DNA of 64,000 nt from Paraburkholderia unamae (GCF_003268775.1 NZ_QLSU01000001.1:186001-250000), one strand, 5' to 3'. Positions 52,964 through 63,385 are shown, counted from the stretch's first letter. Program-made: numbers and translations. The notes: generated from the sequence alone by a model not told the origin.

Positions 52964-53041
52964 ATGATGAACGTGCTTCTCCGACCGGAAATCTATCTGA
53001 CGCCAGGCAGGCTGCAAAAGTTGACGATCGTAAATTCGTAA
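52964..53041 (+). CDS. possible 25-codon leader or remnant ORF
   Basis: AAGGAG at 52957-52962 precedes ATGATG; the frame reads MMNVLLRPEIYLTPGRL and stops at 53039-53041. It lies between the second TetR operator and ohr. It may be a leader peptide or the 5' stub of a lost gene. No family recognised. Confidence 0.35.
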   Translation: MMNVLLRPEIYLTPGRLQKLTIVNS

Positions 53042-53156
53042 GCCCTGATTTTTTGCTGGACCCTGGTGCACATGGTTGTCGCCATGCACCGCTAAATTGA
53101 AAGCCGTATTGAGCCGTACCTTCAACCCAACGTCTTTGCTCAACAAGGAACCCATC

Positions 53157-53582
53157 ATGTCGATCGAAAAAGTCCTCTACCGCGCAGAAGCCAACGTCAC
53201 CGGCGGCCGCGACGGCCGCGCCGTGATCCCCGCCAGCAACCTGGACCTCAAGCTGACCACGCCGCGCGAACTGGGCGGTGCAGGGGGCGACGGCACGAAC
53301 CCCGAGCAGCTGTTCGCCGCGGGTTACAGCGCATGTTTTATCGGCGCGATGAAGTTCGTCTCGGCGCGCGACAAGATCGCCCTGCCCGCCGATCTCTCGA
53401 TCACCGGCAACGTGGGCATCGGCCAGATTCCGAATGGCTTCGGCATTGAAGTCGAGCTGAAGATCTCGCTGCCCGGCATGGACCGCGCGGCCGCCCAGGC
53501 GCTCGTCGACAAGGCCCACATCGTGTGCCCGTACTCGAACGCCACGCGCGGCAACATCGACGTGACGCTCACGATCGTTTAA
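53157..53582 (+). CDS. ohr: organic hydroperoxide resistance protein (Ohr/OsmC family)
   Basis: Thiol peroxidase of 141 residues that reduces organic hydroperoxides. Both catalytic Cys are present: [10 protein letters not shown] and [25 protein letters not shown] and [17 protein letters not shown] are Ohr-type. ATG 53157 has AAGGAA upstream. Normally Ohr is controlled by the MarR-type OhrR; here the nearest regulator is a TetR protein with matching operators, which is unusual. Confidence 0.93.
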   Translation: MSIEKVLYRAEANVTGGRDGRAVIPASNLDLKLTTPRELGGAGGDGTNPEQLFAAGYSACFIGAMKFVSARDKIALPADLSITGNVGIGQIPNGFGIEVELKISLPGMDRAAAQALVDKAHIVCPYSNATRGNIDVTLTIV

Positions 53583-53685
53583 GGCGCAGGCTCCACGAGA
53601 GCGCGCTGCCGTAAAAACGAGGGGCCGCCATGAGCGGCCCTTCGCGCATTGCCGATGCGCGTTGCACATCGCGCGTCGCGCTCGC

Positions 53686-55965
53686 TCACGCGGCCCGTGC
53701 GTCGCGCGCGAGTCCAGCCATGAGCCCGCTTGCGCGCTGCACCTTCGAGAGCACCGCACGATCGAGCACGGAGCGCCCCTCGGGCAACGCCAGCGTGAGA
53801 AACGACCGCGCGCGCGTGATGCCCGTGTAGACGAGTTCGCGCGTGAGGATCGGGCTGTACGTGTCGGGCAGCACGAGCGCGGCGTGCGTGAATTCGGAGC
53901 CCTGAGATTTGTGCACGGTGAGCGCGAACACGGTCTCGACGCCCTGCAAGCGGCCAGGCGACACCCACTTCACGCCGCCCGAGCCGTCGCCGGCCGGGAA
54001 CGCCACACGCAACACGGGCGGTGCGCCCGCAGCCACGGGCAACTCGAGCGCGATGCCGATATCGCCGTTCATGAGCCCGAGTTCGTAGTCGTTGTGGGTG
54101 ACGAGCACGGGCCGCCCCGCATACCAGTCGCCGCGCGGCTCGATGAGCCCTTCCTCGTGCAGCAGGCGCGCGACGCGCCGGTTCAGCCCTTCGACGCCCC
54201 ACGGCCCGCGCCGCAGCGCGCACAGCAGTTGAAACGCACCATGCGCCTTCAACACGCCTGCCGCCCAGACCTCCAGCGCTTCGGGCGTCGCGTCGCTCCC
54301 GGGGCGCGTGGCTCGCATCGTCTCCAGGTAGTGGCGGTAGCCCAGGCGCTGCGCGCGCGTCGCGTCGACAGCGGCCATCTCGCCCACGCGGCCATCGACG
54401 ATGAGCGCCCGCAACGGGCCGTCGTCGTCCGCGGGACAGATCAGGCGCGCAAGGTCGTCGTAGCCGCGCGCCCAGATCTTCGCGACGCCCACCGCGTCGC
54501 CCGCATTGACGAGTTCCGCCAGCGCGCCGATGCCGCTTTCCGATGCGAAACGATGGCTCTCGCGCAACATCGCGACAGCCTGGTCGAGCGGCAGGCCGTG
54601 TGCGTCGAGCATCGCCGGGTCGATGTGCTCGCCGGTGGCCGCTTCGAGCCAGGCGCGCGAGGCCTCCGTGTAATGCCCCTCGCGCGCGCGGTCGCACAGT
54701 TCGCCCAGCACCGCGCCCGCCTCGACCGAGGCAAGCTGGTCCTTGTCGCCGAGCAGGATCAGGCGCGCGGTGGGCGGCAGCGCATCGAGCACGGCGGCCA
54801 TCATTTCGAGGTCGACCATCGAGGCCTCGTCGATCACGAGCACGTCCACGGGCAGCGGATTCGCGGCGTCGTGGCGAAAGCGCCGGCTGCCTGGCCGCGT
54901 GCCCAGCACGCGATGCAACGTGGTCACGACAGTGGGAATCGCCGCGCGCAGCGCCGCGCCGTCCACCTGGCTTTGTAGCGCGTCGAACGGCAGCCGCTCA
55001 ACGGCGCCCGCAATCGATTCGTTCAGGCGTGCCGCCGCCTTGCCGGTGGGCGCGGCCAGCCGGATGCGCAAGGGCCGCGCGGCAGGCGCTGCGCGCCCCG
55101 CGCGGCCTAGCGCCAAAGTTTGCAGGAGTGCCAACAATCTCACGACGGTGGTCGTCTTGCCCGTGCCCGGCCCGCCCGTGACGATGCTGAACGCGCTGCG
55201 CGCGGCGAGCGCGCAGGCAAGCTTTTGCCAGTCGGCGGAGCGTGCCCCTGGCTTCGCACGCGCGGCTTCGCTGCGCGGCGCGAACAATGCGTCGAGCGCG
55301 GCGCGCGCCACGTCCAGCGGCAGCCCGGCTTCGAGCTGCCCGGCGCGCGTGAGCCGCCGCTCGATGCCCTCGCGCACGTCCTGCTCGTACTGCCAGTAGC
55401 GCCGCAAATAAAGTCGCGTGCCCGCGAGCACGAGCGGCGTATTATCCTGCGCCCCCGTCGCCTCCTCGCTCACCAGATCCGGCTCGGCGAGCGCCGCGCG
55501 CCATTGCGCGAGCGTGACGCCCGCCAGCACCTCGGCGGGCGGCTGGGCCGGCGCGGCGGCCGGCAGTTGCGGGCCGTCCGGCGGCAAGGAAAGCGCAAAC
55601 GCCGGATCGTCGAGCGTCGCCTTGAGGTCGAGACATACGTGGCCGCGCCCGAGTTGATGGCTCGCCAGCGCAGCCGCCAGCAGCAGGAGCGGCGGGCAAT
55701 GCGGCGCTTCGGTCCACAGGAAGCGCGCGAACGCGGCGTCGAGCGTGCGCAGCCAGCCGCGCTCCACCCAGTTGTCGAGCACGTCCAGCATTGGCGCGGC
55801 CGAATCGCGCGCACCGTGCTGCTTGACAGGCAAAGGCGAAGGCGAAAGTAAAGGCAAAGTCGAAGGCGACGACGAAGCCGCCGCCTCGCCTTGCGACGGC
55901 ATCTCCAGGTTTTCGAACAGATCGCCGGTGACGCCCATCGGATCTTTCGTGCGGCGTCTCGTCAT
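53686..55965 (-). CDS. recD: exodeoxyribonuclease V alpha subunit RecD
   Basis: 5'-3' helicase subunit of RecBCD, 759 residues, longer than E. coli RecD because of extra N-terminal and internal sequence. Walker A TGGPGTGKTT at about 263-272; VLVIDEASMVDLEMM is Walker B; LILLGDKDQLASVEAGAVLG and the C-terminal VHKSQGSEFTHAALVLP and YTGITRARSFLTLA are helicase motifs. The N-terminal residues 20-60 are low-complexity Ser/Pro. Its ATG overlaps the recB stop by four bases; it is the last gene of the operon. Confidence 0.95.
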   Translation of the reverse strand: MTRRRTKDPMGVTGDLFENLEMPSQGEAAASSSPSTLPLLSPSPLPVKQHGARDSAAPMLDVLDNWVERGWLRTLDAAFARFLWTEAPHCPPLLLLAAALASHQLGRGHVCLDLKATLDDPAFALSLPPDGPQLPAAAPAQPPAEVLAGVTLAQWRAALAEPDLVSEEATGAQDNTPLVLAGTRLYLRRYWQYEQDVREGIERRLTRAGQLEAGLPLDVARAALDALFAPRSEAARAKPGARSADWQKLACALAARSAFSIVTGGPGTGKTTTVVRLLALLQTLALGRAGRAAPAARPLRIRLAAPTGKAAARLNESIAGAVERLPFDALQSQVDGAALRAAIPTVVTTLHRVLGTRPGSRRFRHDAANPLPVDVLVIDEASMVDLEMMAAVLDALPPTARLILLGDKDQLASVEAGAVLGELCDRAREGHYTEASRAWLEAATGEHIDPAMLDAHGLPLDQAVAMLRESHRFASESGIGALAELVNAGDAVGVAKIWARGYDDLARLICPADDDGPLRALIVDGRVGEMAAVDATRAQRLGYRHYLETMRATRPGSDATPEALEVWAAGVLKAHGAFQLLCALRRGPWGVEGLNRRVARLLHEEGLIEPRGDWYAGRPVLVTHNDYELGLMNGDIGIALELPVAAGAPPVLRVAFPAGDGSGGVKWVSPGRLQGVETVFALTVHKSQGSEFTHAALVLPDTYSPILTRELVYTGITRARSFLTLALPEGRSVLDRAVLSKVQRASGLMAGLARDARAA

Positions 55966-58900
55966 GCCACATCCTCCAGCACATCGCGACGCGCGAAGAG
56001 CGCGTCGAGTCGTTCGATCAGCTCACGCGGCGGTCGTTCGCAATGCAACCCCTGCCCCGGCGCACGGCCGCCGCGCAGGAACAGGTACACGGCGCCGCCC
56101 ACGTGGCGGTCGTAGTCGTAATCGGGAAGACGCGCCTTGAGCAGCCGGTGCAGCGCGAACAGATACAGCACGTATTGCAGTTCATAGCGCGAATGCAGGA
56201 TCTGCGCCCGCATCTTTGCCGCCGTGTACGAGGCGTCGTCGGGGCCCAGCCAGTTCGATTTATAGTCGGCCACGTAATAGCGGCCCTCGTGTTCGAACAC
56301 GAGGTCGATAAAGCCCTTGAGCATACCGTTGAGCGTGGTGGCGTCGAGCGCGGGGCGCGCCTCGCCGTCCAGCGTGAATGCCGTGACGAGCGCGTCGAGC
56401 GCGAGCGTATCGACGGAGTGCGCCGTGACCCAGAACTCCAGCTCCGCCATATACGACCCGAGCGCCGCGAACGCGACCGGCGCGACGGGCTCGCCGTCGA
56501 TGTCCGGCAGGCGCAGCGGCGTGCGCACGAGTTCGAGCATCCACGCCGTGAGCAGGTCGATCCAGTGCGACCAGCCGCGCACGCTGCAACGGCGCGCGAC
56601 CATGTCGCGCACGCGCGCCTCGTCTTCGGCAATCGCGGCAAAGCCTTCGTCGGCGGCCCATTCCATCAGCTCGTGCAGGAAGCTGCCCGCGTCCGCGCCG
56701 CGTTCGAAGCCGTGCATCGGCGCGAGCGCCGGGGCGAGCGGTTCGGCGCCGCGGTCGAAGGCTTCGTCTTCGTCGGGCGGCATGGTCGATTCGAGCAGTT
56801 CGAGGAAGACGTCCTCGCCGCGCGTGTCGGGCGCGCTGCGCGCCTCGTCGGCCTCGACGGGCACGCCGGAGCCAATCGAAGCCTCGACCGTCTTCAGGCT
56901 CGAATAGCTCGCGACCCACCAGCGCTCGCGTTCGCGCCTCGCGAGGGTGCGCGCCTGGCCGCGCACGGCGCCGGTATCGCGCAGCGCCAGCACTTCGCGA
57001 GCCGCTTGCGGCGCGGGCGCGACGGCAATGTCCGCGCACGGTCCACGCAATGCGCCGAGGAATGCTTCGGTTTCCTCAGCAGGCACGGCGCCGCCGCCAT
57101 TGAGCAGATAACCAAAGGCGCTCGCTTCCACGCCTTGCACCGGCCCATAGCCGATCCACGTGGCGTAGCGCGCACGCGTCAACGCAACGTAAAGCTTGCG
57201 CAGATCTTCGCCCAGGCGTTCGCGATCGGCCTGGCGCAGCACGCTCGCGTCGGCTTCCAGCGTCACGCGCAGCACGCCTTCTTCGTCGTGCCATTTGAAC
57301 GGCACGTCGTCCGGCTTGACGGCGCGATGCGCGCAGGCAAACGGCAAGAACACCAGCGGATATTCAAGGCCCTTGGACTTGTGGATCGTCACGACCTGCA
57401 CGAGTCCCGCATCGCTTTCCAGGCGCAACTGGCGCGCGTCGCCCCCGCCGCCCGCGCTTTCGTCCTCGCGCTGTTCATCCAGGTAGCGGATCAGCGCGTG
57501 CTCGCCGTCGAGTTGCGTGCTCGCCTGTTGCAGCAGTTCGGCGAGATGCAGCAGGTTCGTGAGCGCGCGCTCGCCGTTCAGCCCCGCGCTCGCCGCTTCG
57601 CCAAGCAGGCGCTGCGGCACGTGGAAATCGTTGAAGAGGCGCCGCAACATGGGCAGCACGCCCTTCTTGCGCCAGCAGTCGCGATACTCGCGGAACTGAA
57701 GCACGCGCTTTTCCCACGCGAACTCGTCGCGGCCGAGCAGATCGAGTTCGGCCCAGTCGAGACCGAGCGTCGACGTGGCGAGCGCGGTGCGCACGAGGCG
57801 GCCGTCGTCGGGCTCGGCGCAGGCCGCGAGCCAGTAGCGCAGTTCCTCGGCCTGCGGCGTTTGATACACCGAGTCGCGATCCGAGAGATAGACGCTGCGC
57901 ACGCCGCGCGCGGCGAGCGCTTCGCGTATCGCCTGCGCCTCGCTGCGGTTGTTGACGAGCACCGCCATATGAGCGGGCTGCAACGGCCGCATGCCGCCCT
58001 CGCCCTCCAGGGGCATGAAGCCCGCCGCGCCCTCCTGCCCGAGATTGAGCAGGCGCACCATCTCGCTCGCGCAGCTCGCGGCCATGCCCGCGAGGTACGC
58101 GCCTTTGCTCAACGGCTTGCCGTCGGCGACGGGCGGCATCCACCAGACGTTCAGCGCCGGCAGCGCCGCACCGGCCGCCACCAGCTTTTCCGGCCGGCCA
58201 TGCGCGTCGGCGGCGACGAACGGCAGCGCGTTCTCGCGACCGTCAGGGCTGCGAAACAAAAACGCACCGCTGCCCTCCGGGCGCAACTCGGCGGCTTCGA
58301 AGCAGCGGTTCACCGCATCGACCATCGCGCGCGTGGAGCGGAAATTCTTCTTGAGCGTGTAGAGCCGCCCCTCGCATGCGCGCCGCGCTTCCAGGTACGT
58401 GTAGATATCCGCGCCGCGAAACGCATAGATGGCCTGCTTCGGATCGCCGATCAAGACGATGGCCGTCTCGGTGTCGTGCGCGGCGATACGGTAGACCGCA
58501 TCGAAGATCGCGTACTGGACCGGGTCGGTGTCCTGGAACTCGTCGATCAGCGCGACCGGGTACTGCTTGCGGATAATCTCCGCGAGGCGCGCGCCGTTCT
58601 CACGCTGCAACGCCGCCCGCAGGCGGGTGAGCAGATCGTCGAAGCCCATTTGCGAGCGGCGCGCCTCTTCTTCCTCGAAACGCCGCGCGATCCAGCGCGC
58701 CGCGTGGCACAGCAGGTCCTGCTTCGCCTCGGGCGGCGCAGCAAGCGACTCGCGCAAGGTTTCCATCGCCACGAACGCGGCGTGCGCGGGCGGCTCGCCC
58801 TTCGTCCAGATCTCCGCGAGACCTGCTGGCGTGAGGCGCGTCCAGACCGCGGCCTTGTCGTCGAAGCCGGGATGCGCCGATTCGGGGTCGTTGGCCCAGT

Positions 58901-59798
58901 CGCGCAGCTTGCCGATCCATGTTTCGCAGTGCTTCGAATTGAGCTTCCTCGCGTCGAACTGCTTCGCCGCGCGCGCGTCGCCCAGGAGCGCCTCGACCTG
59001 GTCGATCCACACGCGCCACGGCGCTTTCAGCGTTTCGAGCTCGTCCTGCGCGCGCTTGCGCGCGTCGAGCAGCGCCGTCTCGGGCTCGGGCGTTTCCGGC
59101 AGCAAGTCGGCATGGGCAAGCAGCCCGCGAATCGCCTGGTGCAAGGCGTCGGGACTCGCGAACCACGCCCGCACCTCGGCCGCGCAACGCGCGTCGAGCG
59201 GCGCCATGAAGGTGCGCCAGTAGTCACGCACCACCTCGGCGCGCAGCTCTGTCTGATCGGTTTCCAGCGTCTGCGAAAAGAGGCTGTCGCTGTCGAATGC
59301 ATGTTCGCTCAGCATGCGGTTGCACCAGCCGTGGATCGTCGAGACCGCGGCCTCGTCCATCCACTCGGCCGCGAGTTGCAGGCGGCGCGCGCAGCCGGGC
59401 CACTGCTCCGGCGCGTAGTCCTCGCGCAAATCGTGCAGCAGGTCTTCGCCAGGCGCGCGGTCGGGCACGTCTTCGGGCTCGACGCGAAAGCATTCGGCGG
59501 CTTCGATCAGACGCGCGCGTATGCGCTCGCGCAGCTCCTTCGTCGCGGCGTCCGTGAAGGTCACGACCAGGATTTCGGGCGGCGTGAGCGCGCGCCCGGC
59601 CGTGCGCGCCTCATCGCCAACATCGGCTTCGTCGCTCGCCGGGTTCAGCGCGCCGTGGCCGAGCACGAGGCGCACGTACAGCATCGCGATCGTAAAGGTC
59701 TTGCCGGTGCCCGCGCTCGCTTCGATCAGGCGGCTGCCATACAGCGGAAAGCGCAGCGGGTCCAGCACTTCGGCGTCGAGGTCCTCGCGCAGGTTCAT
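55962..59798 (-). CDS. recB: exodeoxyribonuclease V beta subunit RecB
   Basis: 3'-5' helicase-nuclease subunit, 1278 residues. Walker A ASAGTGKT at 27-34; LIDEFQDTDPVQYAIFD is motif II; VVTIHKSKGLEYPLVFLPF and LYVALTRARYATWIG are motifs V-VI. The C-terminal nuclease has YYVADYKSNWLG with Asp1178 and Lys1180, equivalent to the E. coli active site. ATG 59798 overlaps the recC stop (ATGA). The longer open frame to 60014 is not used. Confidence 0.96.
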   Translation of the reverse strand: MNLREDLDAEVLDPLRFPLYGSRLIEASAGTGKTFTIAMLYVRLVLGHGALNPASDEADVGDEARTAGRALTPPEILVVTFTDAATKELRERIRARLIEAAECFRVEPEDVPDRAPGEDLLHDLREDYAPEQWPGCARRLQLAAEWMDEAAVSTIHGWCNRMLSEHAFDSDSLFSQTLETDQTELRAEVVRDYWRTFMAPLDARCAAEVRAWFASPDALHQAIRGLLAHADLLPETPEPETALLDARKRAQDELETLKAPWRVWIDQVEALLGDARAAKQFDARKLNSKHCETWIGKLRDWANDPESAHPGFDDKAAVWTRLTPAGLAEIWTKGEPPAHAAFVAMETLRESLAAPPEAKQDLLCHAARWIARRFEEEEARRSQMGFDDLLTRLRAALQRENGARLAEIIRKQYPVALIDEFQDTDPVQYAIFDAVYRIAAHDTETAIVLIGDPKQAIYAFRGADIYTYLEARRACEGRLYTLKKNFRSTRAMVDAVNRCFEAAELRPEGSGAFLFRSPDGRENALPFVAADAHGRPEKLVAAGAALPALNVWWMPPVADGKPLSKGAYLAGMAASCASEMVRLLNLGQEGAAGFMPLEGEGGMRPLQPAHMAVLVNNRSEAQAIREALAARGVRSVYLSDRDSVYQTPQAEELRYWLAACAEPDDGRLVRTALATSTLGLDWAELDLLGRDEFAWEKRVLQFREYRDCWRKKGVLPMLRRLFNDFHVPQRLLGEAASAGLNGERALTNLLHLAELLQQASTQLDGEHALIRYLDEQREDESAGGGGDARQLRLESDAGLVQVVTIHKSKGLEYPLVFLPFACAHRAVKPDDVPFKWHDEEGVLRVTLEADASVLRQADRERLGEDLRKLYVALTRARYATWIGYGPVQGVEASAFGYLLNGGGAVPAEETEAFLGALRGPCADIAVAPAPQAAREVLALRDTGAVRGQARTLARRERERWWVASYSSLKTVEASIGSGVPVEADEARSAPDTRGEDVFLELLESTMPPDEDEAFDRGAEPLAPALAPMHGFERGADAGSFLHELMEWAADEGFAAIAEDEARVRDMVARRCSVRGWSHWIDLLTAWMLELVRTPLRLPDIDGEPVAPVAFAALGSYMAELEFWVTAHSVDTLALDALVTAFTLDGEARPALDATTLNGMLKGFIDLVFEHEGRYYVADYKSNWLGPDDASYTAAKMRAQILHSRYELQYVLYLFALHRLLKARLPDYDYDRHVGGAVYLFLRGGRAPGQGLHCERPPRELIERLDALFARRDVLEDVA

Positions 59799-62700
59799 GC
59801 AGTGTCTCCAGCCTCGCCCGAGGCGCGTTTGGCACGCGACGAGGCGAGCGGCGCGCGCGCGACCGGCAGCAGCAGTGTCGTGGCGAGCGTAATGAAGTCG
59901 TCGTGCGCGGCAAGCGCTTCGAAGTCGGGAAACGCGCGGCGCAAATAGGCGTTCGTGTCGCGCTCGCCGGGCGTGCGGCCGTTGCCCTCGTAGGCCACAA
60001 GACCCGCTTCCCACGCTTCGGCGGGCACCGTGGCGCGCGCGCCGTCAAAGGCGTCAGGCAGCTTGCGCAGCCACGCGAACGCGGTCTTGACCGCGAGCGG
60101 CAGCGGCCGGCGCGCGCCGTCGTCCCACGCGGCGAGCAATGCGAGCAGGTAAGCGCGCGCGAGCTGTGCGTCGAGCGGCGCGAACTCCGCCACGCCCACC
60201 TTGCTCACGATCACCGTGGTGACGGGGCCGGCGGCAAGTTGCGCGGCCACATGCGCGACCCAATACGGCACGAGACGGTCGCCCCGATAGCGGCTGTCCT
60301 TCACGAGCGTGCCCGGCTCCAGAATCACGCGGCCAAGCGCGCCGTCCGGGCCCGAGCGCAAGTCGTCGAGCCAGTCGTCGAGCGAAACCAGGCGGCCGTC
60401 GCGCGTCGCATCGAGACGAATTTCGTATTGATGTTCGAGCGGCTCGGGCCAGCGCGCGAGCGCCTTGCGATATTCGGCGAACAGCTCGGGCATGGGCGCA
60501 AGCAGTTCCTCGCCGATCACTTCGCCAAAGCCGCCCGTCGCGAGGTCGCCGCTGCGATGCATGCGTTCGAGGCGCGCGAGCGCCACCGGTTCGAGGTCGT
60601 CCTCGCCGCGCTCCATCGCCAGCACCTGCGCGCGAATCAGTTCGCCCTGCAACTGCCAGGCCTGCAACGCATCCACTTCGAACGGCTCGTGATTTTCGCT
60701 GGCCGCGTCCGCGCTTTCGAACGCCACACGCAGGCGCTGCCGGAAAAAGCCGCGCACGGGTTCGCGCAGGAACTCGCCCAGCTCGCGGATCGTCAGCGGC
60801 TCGTCGCGCTCGGCGGGCGCCAATGCCGCGGCGCGCGCGCCGTCCGTTGGCGGCGGCGCGGGCCGCCCCCACTCGTGCGCATAGGTGTACAGCAGCGCGT
60901 CATCGGGGCGCGCCGGGAAATAGTCCGGACTGAACGGCTGCAAGCGATGCTCGATGGTCAATGCATGAAGCAGCGCTTCGCCACCGCCTTCTTCCTCGCC
61001 TTCGAGCCGCCAGCCGGCCTTGAGGTGGTCGCGCAACTGCCCCACCAGCACCGAGGGCGGGCGCGGCGTGTTGTCGGTCACGCTGCGCCCGACCCACGAA
61101 ACGTGCAAATGGTCGCGCGCCGAGAGCAGCGCTTCGAGAAACAGATAGCGGTCGTCTTCGCGGCGCGAGCGGTCGCCGGGGCGATAGTCGCGGCGCATGA
61201 GGTCGAAGTCGAGCGGCGTGCGGCTGCGCGGATAATCGCCGTCGTTCATGCCGAGCAGGCACACGCGCCGGAAGGGAATCGCGCGCATCGGCATGAGCGT
61301 GGCGAAGGTCACCGCGCCCGCGAAAAAGCGCTGCGAAAGACCGCCGCCTTCGAGCACCGCGAGCCAGTTCTCCGCGACGATGGCGAGCGGCAAGGACTGC
61401 GTGAGCGCGGCCTCGTCGCAGGCCTCGCGCCAGGTTTCGAGCGCGCCGTCGAGGCAGTCGAGCGTGTAGGCGTCCTCGCCGTCGTCGGCCGCAAAGAAAG
61501 TGGCCTTCAGCGCGCGCAGGCGCTCGCACCACACCTCGACCGTGGCCGGTTCGCGCAGCGTGCGCCAGGCGTGGTCGAGCGCATCCACGAGCCGCGTGAG
61601 CGGACCGAGCAGCGCCGCGTCGAGCCCGCCAATCTCGCTGTACGGCTCGATGCCGCGCCATGCGCCCGCGCGCTCGCCCGCCGCGTAGCCGAGCAACATG
61701 CGCCGCAAACCGAACGCCCAGCTATTGGGCGCGCTCAGTTCGTCGGCCTGGGGCAGGCCCAGGCTCGCGCGCTGGCCCGCGTGCAGGCCCCAGCGAATGT
61801 TCGCACCGTCGATCCAGTTGCGCAGCGTGGGCACGTCCTCCTCGTCGATGCCAAAGCGCGTGCGCACGGCGGGGACTTCGAGCAGGTCGAGCACGTCGCT
61901 CACGGTCACGCGCGAATACGGCAGCGCGAGCAGCATCTCCAGCGCGCCGATGAGCGGATCGAACGCGCGCTGCGCGCGGTCCGCGACGCTGAACGGAATG
62001 CTGCGCGGGTCGTCGCCGTCGAGCAGGCCGAACACGGCCTGGATATGCGGCGCGTAGACCTCGATGTCGGGCACCATCACGATCACGTCGCGCGGGCGCA
62101 AGGTGGGGTCCGCGGCGAACGCGGCAAGCAGACGGTCGTGCAGGATCTCCACTTCGCGCTGCGCGCTGTGCGCGATATGAAAGCGGATCGACTCGTCCTC
62201 GCGCGGGTCCACGGGCTCCCAGTGCTCGCGCGTCTCGCCAAGCGGGCGCAGGTCGCGAATATCGTCCTGCAACTGCTGGAGCAGCGTGAACGCCTCGTCG
62301 CCCTCGAACAGGTCGATGCGCTGGCCAATGCGCGTGAAATGCGGCGTATAGCTCTCGCGCGCCTCGTCGCTATCGTATTCGTCGAGCAGGCCGATGAAGT
62401 CGCGCCCCTGCTTGCCCCACGCCGCGAGCAACGGCTGCGCATGCAGATGCAACTGCGCCTCGTCGAGTTGCGCGGGCGATCCCGCGCGGCGGCGCTGGCG
62501 CGCATGGCGCGCGCGCAGCAGGTCCTGGTCGGCGACGATGTCGGCCCAGTAGTGCATGCAGGGGTTGTGCACGCACATGAGCACCTGGCTCCAGCGCGCG
62601 AGCGCGGCGAGCACTTCGACCGACTGGCGCGGCAGGCTCGAAATGCCGAATACCACGAGGCGGCGCGGCAACCCTTTGGGGCGAGGATCGCCCTCCTGCC

Positions 62701-63385
62701 ACGCCTGGGCGCGCTGCATGAACGCCTCGTGCACGGCGGCGCGGCCCGTGTCGCGCAGGTCGATGCCGTCGCTCGCCTGCGCGCCCACGTCCGCGAGCAG
62801 CGCGCGCCAGAGCGCAGCCTGCCAGCGCGCCTCGTCGGGCAGCGGCACGCGGGCGTTGCGCGCATCGATCAGCACATCCTCATGCTCGGCCCAGGCGGCG
62901 AGCCAGTCGGCGCGATAGACCTGGTACTGGTCGAGCAGGTCGGCCACGCGCTGCGCGAGCTGGAAGCACTTGCGCTGGTCCTCGTCGTTGGCCATGAAGC
63001 GCCTGAGCGGCTCGTATTCGCTGCCCGGCTCGTCGAGCAGCGCGGGCAGCATGCGCATGAGACGCCAGACGAGGCGCGACTTGTCGAACGGCGACACCGC
63101 GGGCACCGCCTCGTTGCCGAGCACCGCGCGATACGCCTGCCACAGGAAGCGCGACGGCAGCGACATTTCGAACGCCGCTGCGATGCCGCAGCCGCCCTCC
63201 TCGGGATCGGCCGCGAACGCCAGCTTGAGCCATTGCGCGATGCCGTTGCTCTGCACGAGGAACATTTCCTTTTCGAGCGGCGCGATCGGATTCTGGCCGA
63301 TCCACTGCACGATCAGGTCGCGCATGCGTTCGGGCTGATTGCCGTGAACGAGCATCAGCCCCGGGGGCAGTTCGCGCGCGCTCAA
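59795..63385 (-). CDS. recC: exodeoxyribonuclease V gamma subunit RecC
   Basis: Chi-recognition subunit, 1196 residues from TTG 63385. That TTG is chosen because GGAG lies six bases upstream and the product then starts SARELPPGLMLVHGNQPERM, where the RecC fold begins. The frame is open to ATG 63505, but those 40 codons are Arg/Pro-rich with no family likeness. LVQSNGIAQWLKLAFA, LPSRFLWQAYRAVLG, RLVVFGISSLPRQSVEVLAA and GMNDGDYPRSRTPLDFDLM are RecC landmarks. First gene of recCBD; each junction overlaps by four bases, giving coupled translation. Confidence 0.92.
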   Translation of the reverse strand: MSARELPPGLMLVHGNQPERMRDLIVQWIGQNPIAPLEKEMFLVQSNGIAQWLKLAFAADPEEGGCGIAAAFEMSLPSRFLWQAYRAVLGNEAVPAVSPFDKSRLVWRLMRMLPALLDEPGSEYEPLRRFMANDEDQRKCFQLAQRVADLLDQYQVYRADWLAAWAEHEDVLIDARNARVPLPDEARWQAALWRALLADVGAQASDGIDLRDTGRAAVHEAFMQRAQAWQEGDPRPKGLPRRLVVFGISSLPRQSVEVLAALARWSQVLMCVHNPCMHYWADIVADQDLLRARHARQRRRAGSPAQLDEAQLHLHAQPLLAAWGKQGRDFIGLLDEYDSDEARESYTPHFTRIGQRIDLFEGDEAFTLLQQLQDDIRDLRPLGETREHWEPVDPREDESIRFHIAHSAQREVEILHDRLLAAFAADPTLRPRDVIVMVPDIEVYAPHIQAVFGLLDGDDPRSIPFSVADRAQRAFDPLIGALEMLLALPYSRVTVSDVLDLLEVPAVRTRFGIDEEDVPTLRNWIDGANIRWGLHAGQRASLGLPQADELSAPNSWAFGLRRMLLGYAAGERAGAWRGIEPYSEIGGLDAALLGPLTRLVDALDHAWRTLREPATVEVWCERLRALKATFFAADDGEDAYTLDCLDGALETWREACDEAALTQSLPLAIVAENWLAVLEGGGLSQRFFAGAVTFATLMPMRAIPFRRVCLLGMNDGDYPRSRTPLDFDLMRRDYRPGDRSRREDDRYLFLEALLSARDHLHVSWVGRSVTDNTPRPPSVLVGQLRDHLKAGWRLEGEEEGGGEALLHALTIEHRLQPFSPDYFPARPDDALLYTYAHEWGRPAPPPTDGARAAALAPAERDEPLTIRELGEFLREPVRGFFRQRLRVAFESADAASENHEPFEVDALQAWQLQGELIRAQVLAMERGEDDLEPVALARLERMHRSGDLATGGFGEVIGEELLAPMPELFAEYRKALARWPEPLEHQYEIRLDATRDGRLVSLDDWLDDLRSGPDGALGRVILEPGTLVKDSRYRGDRLVPYWVAHVAAQLAAGPVTTVIVSKVGVAEFAPLDAQLARAYLLALLAAWDDGARRPLPLAVKTAFAWLRKLPDAFDGARATVPAEAWEAGLVAYEGNGRTPGERDTNAYLRRAFPDFEALAAHDDFITLATTLLLPVARAPLASSRAKRASGEAGDTA

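Noticed and set aside
56043..59948. A 1301-codon open frame on the plus strand opposite recB
   Set aside because: It is the antisense shadow of a very GC-rich coding gene, in the phase where G/C third positions avoid stops. The product is Arg-rich with no family likeness, while the minus strand has complete RecB motifs.
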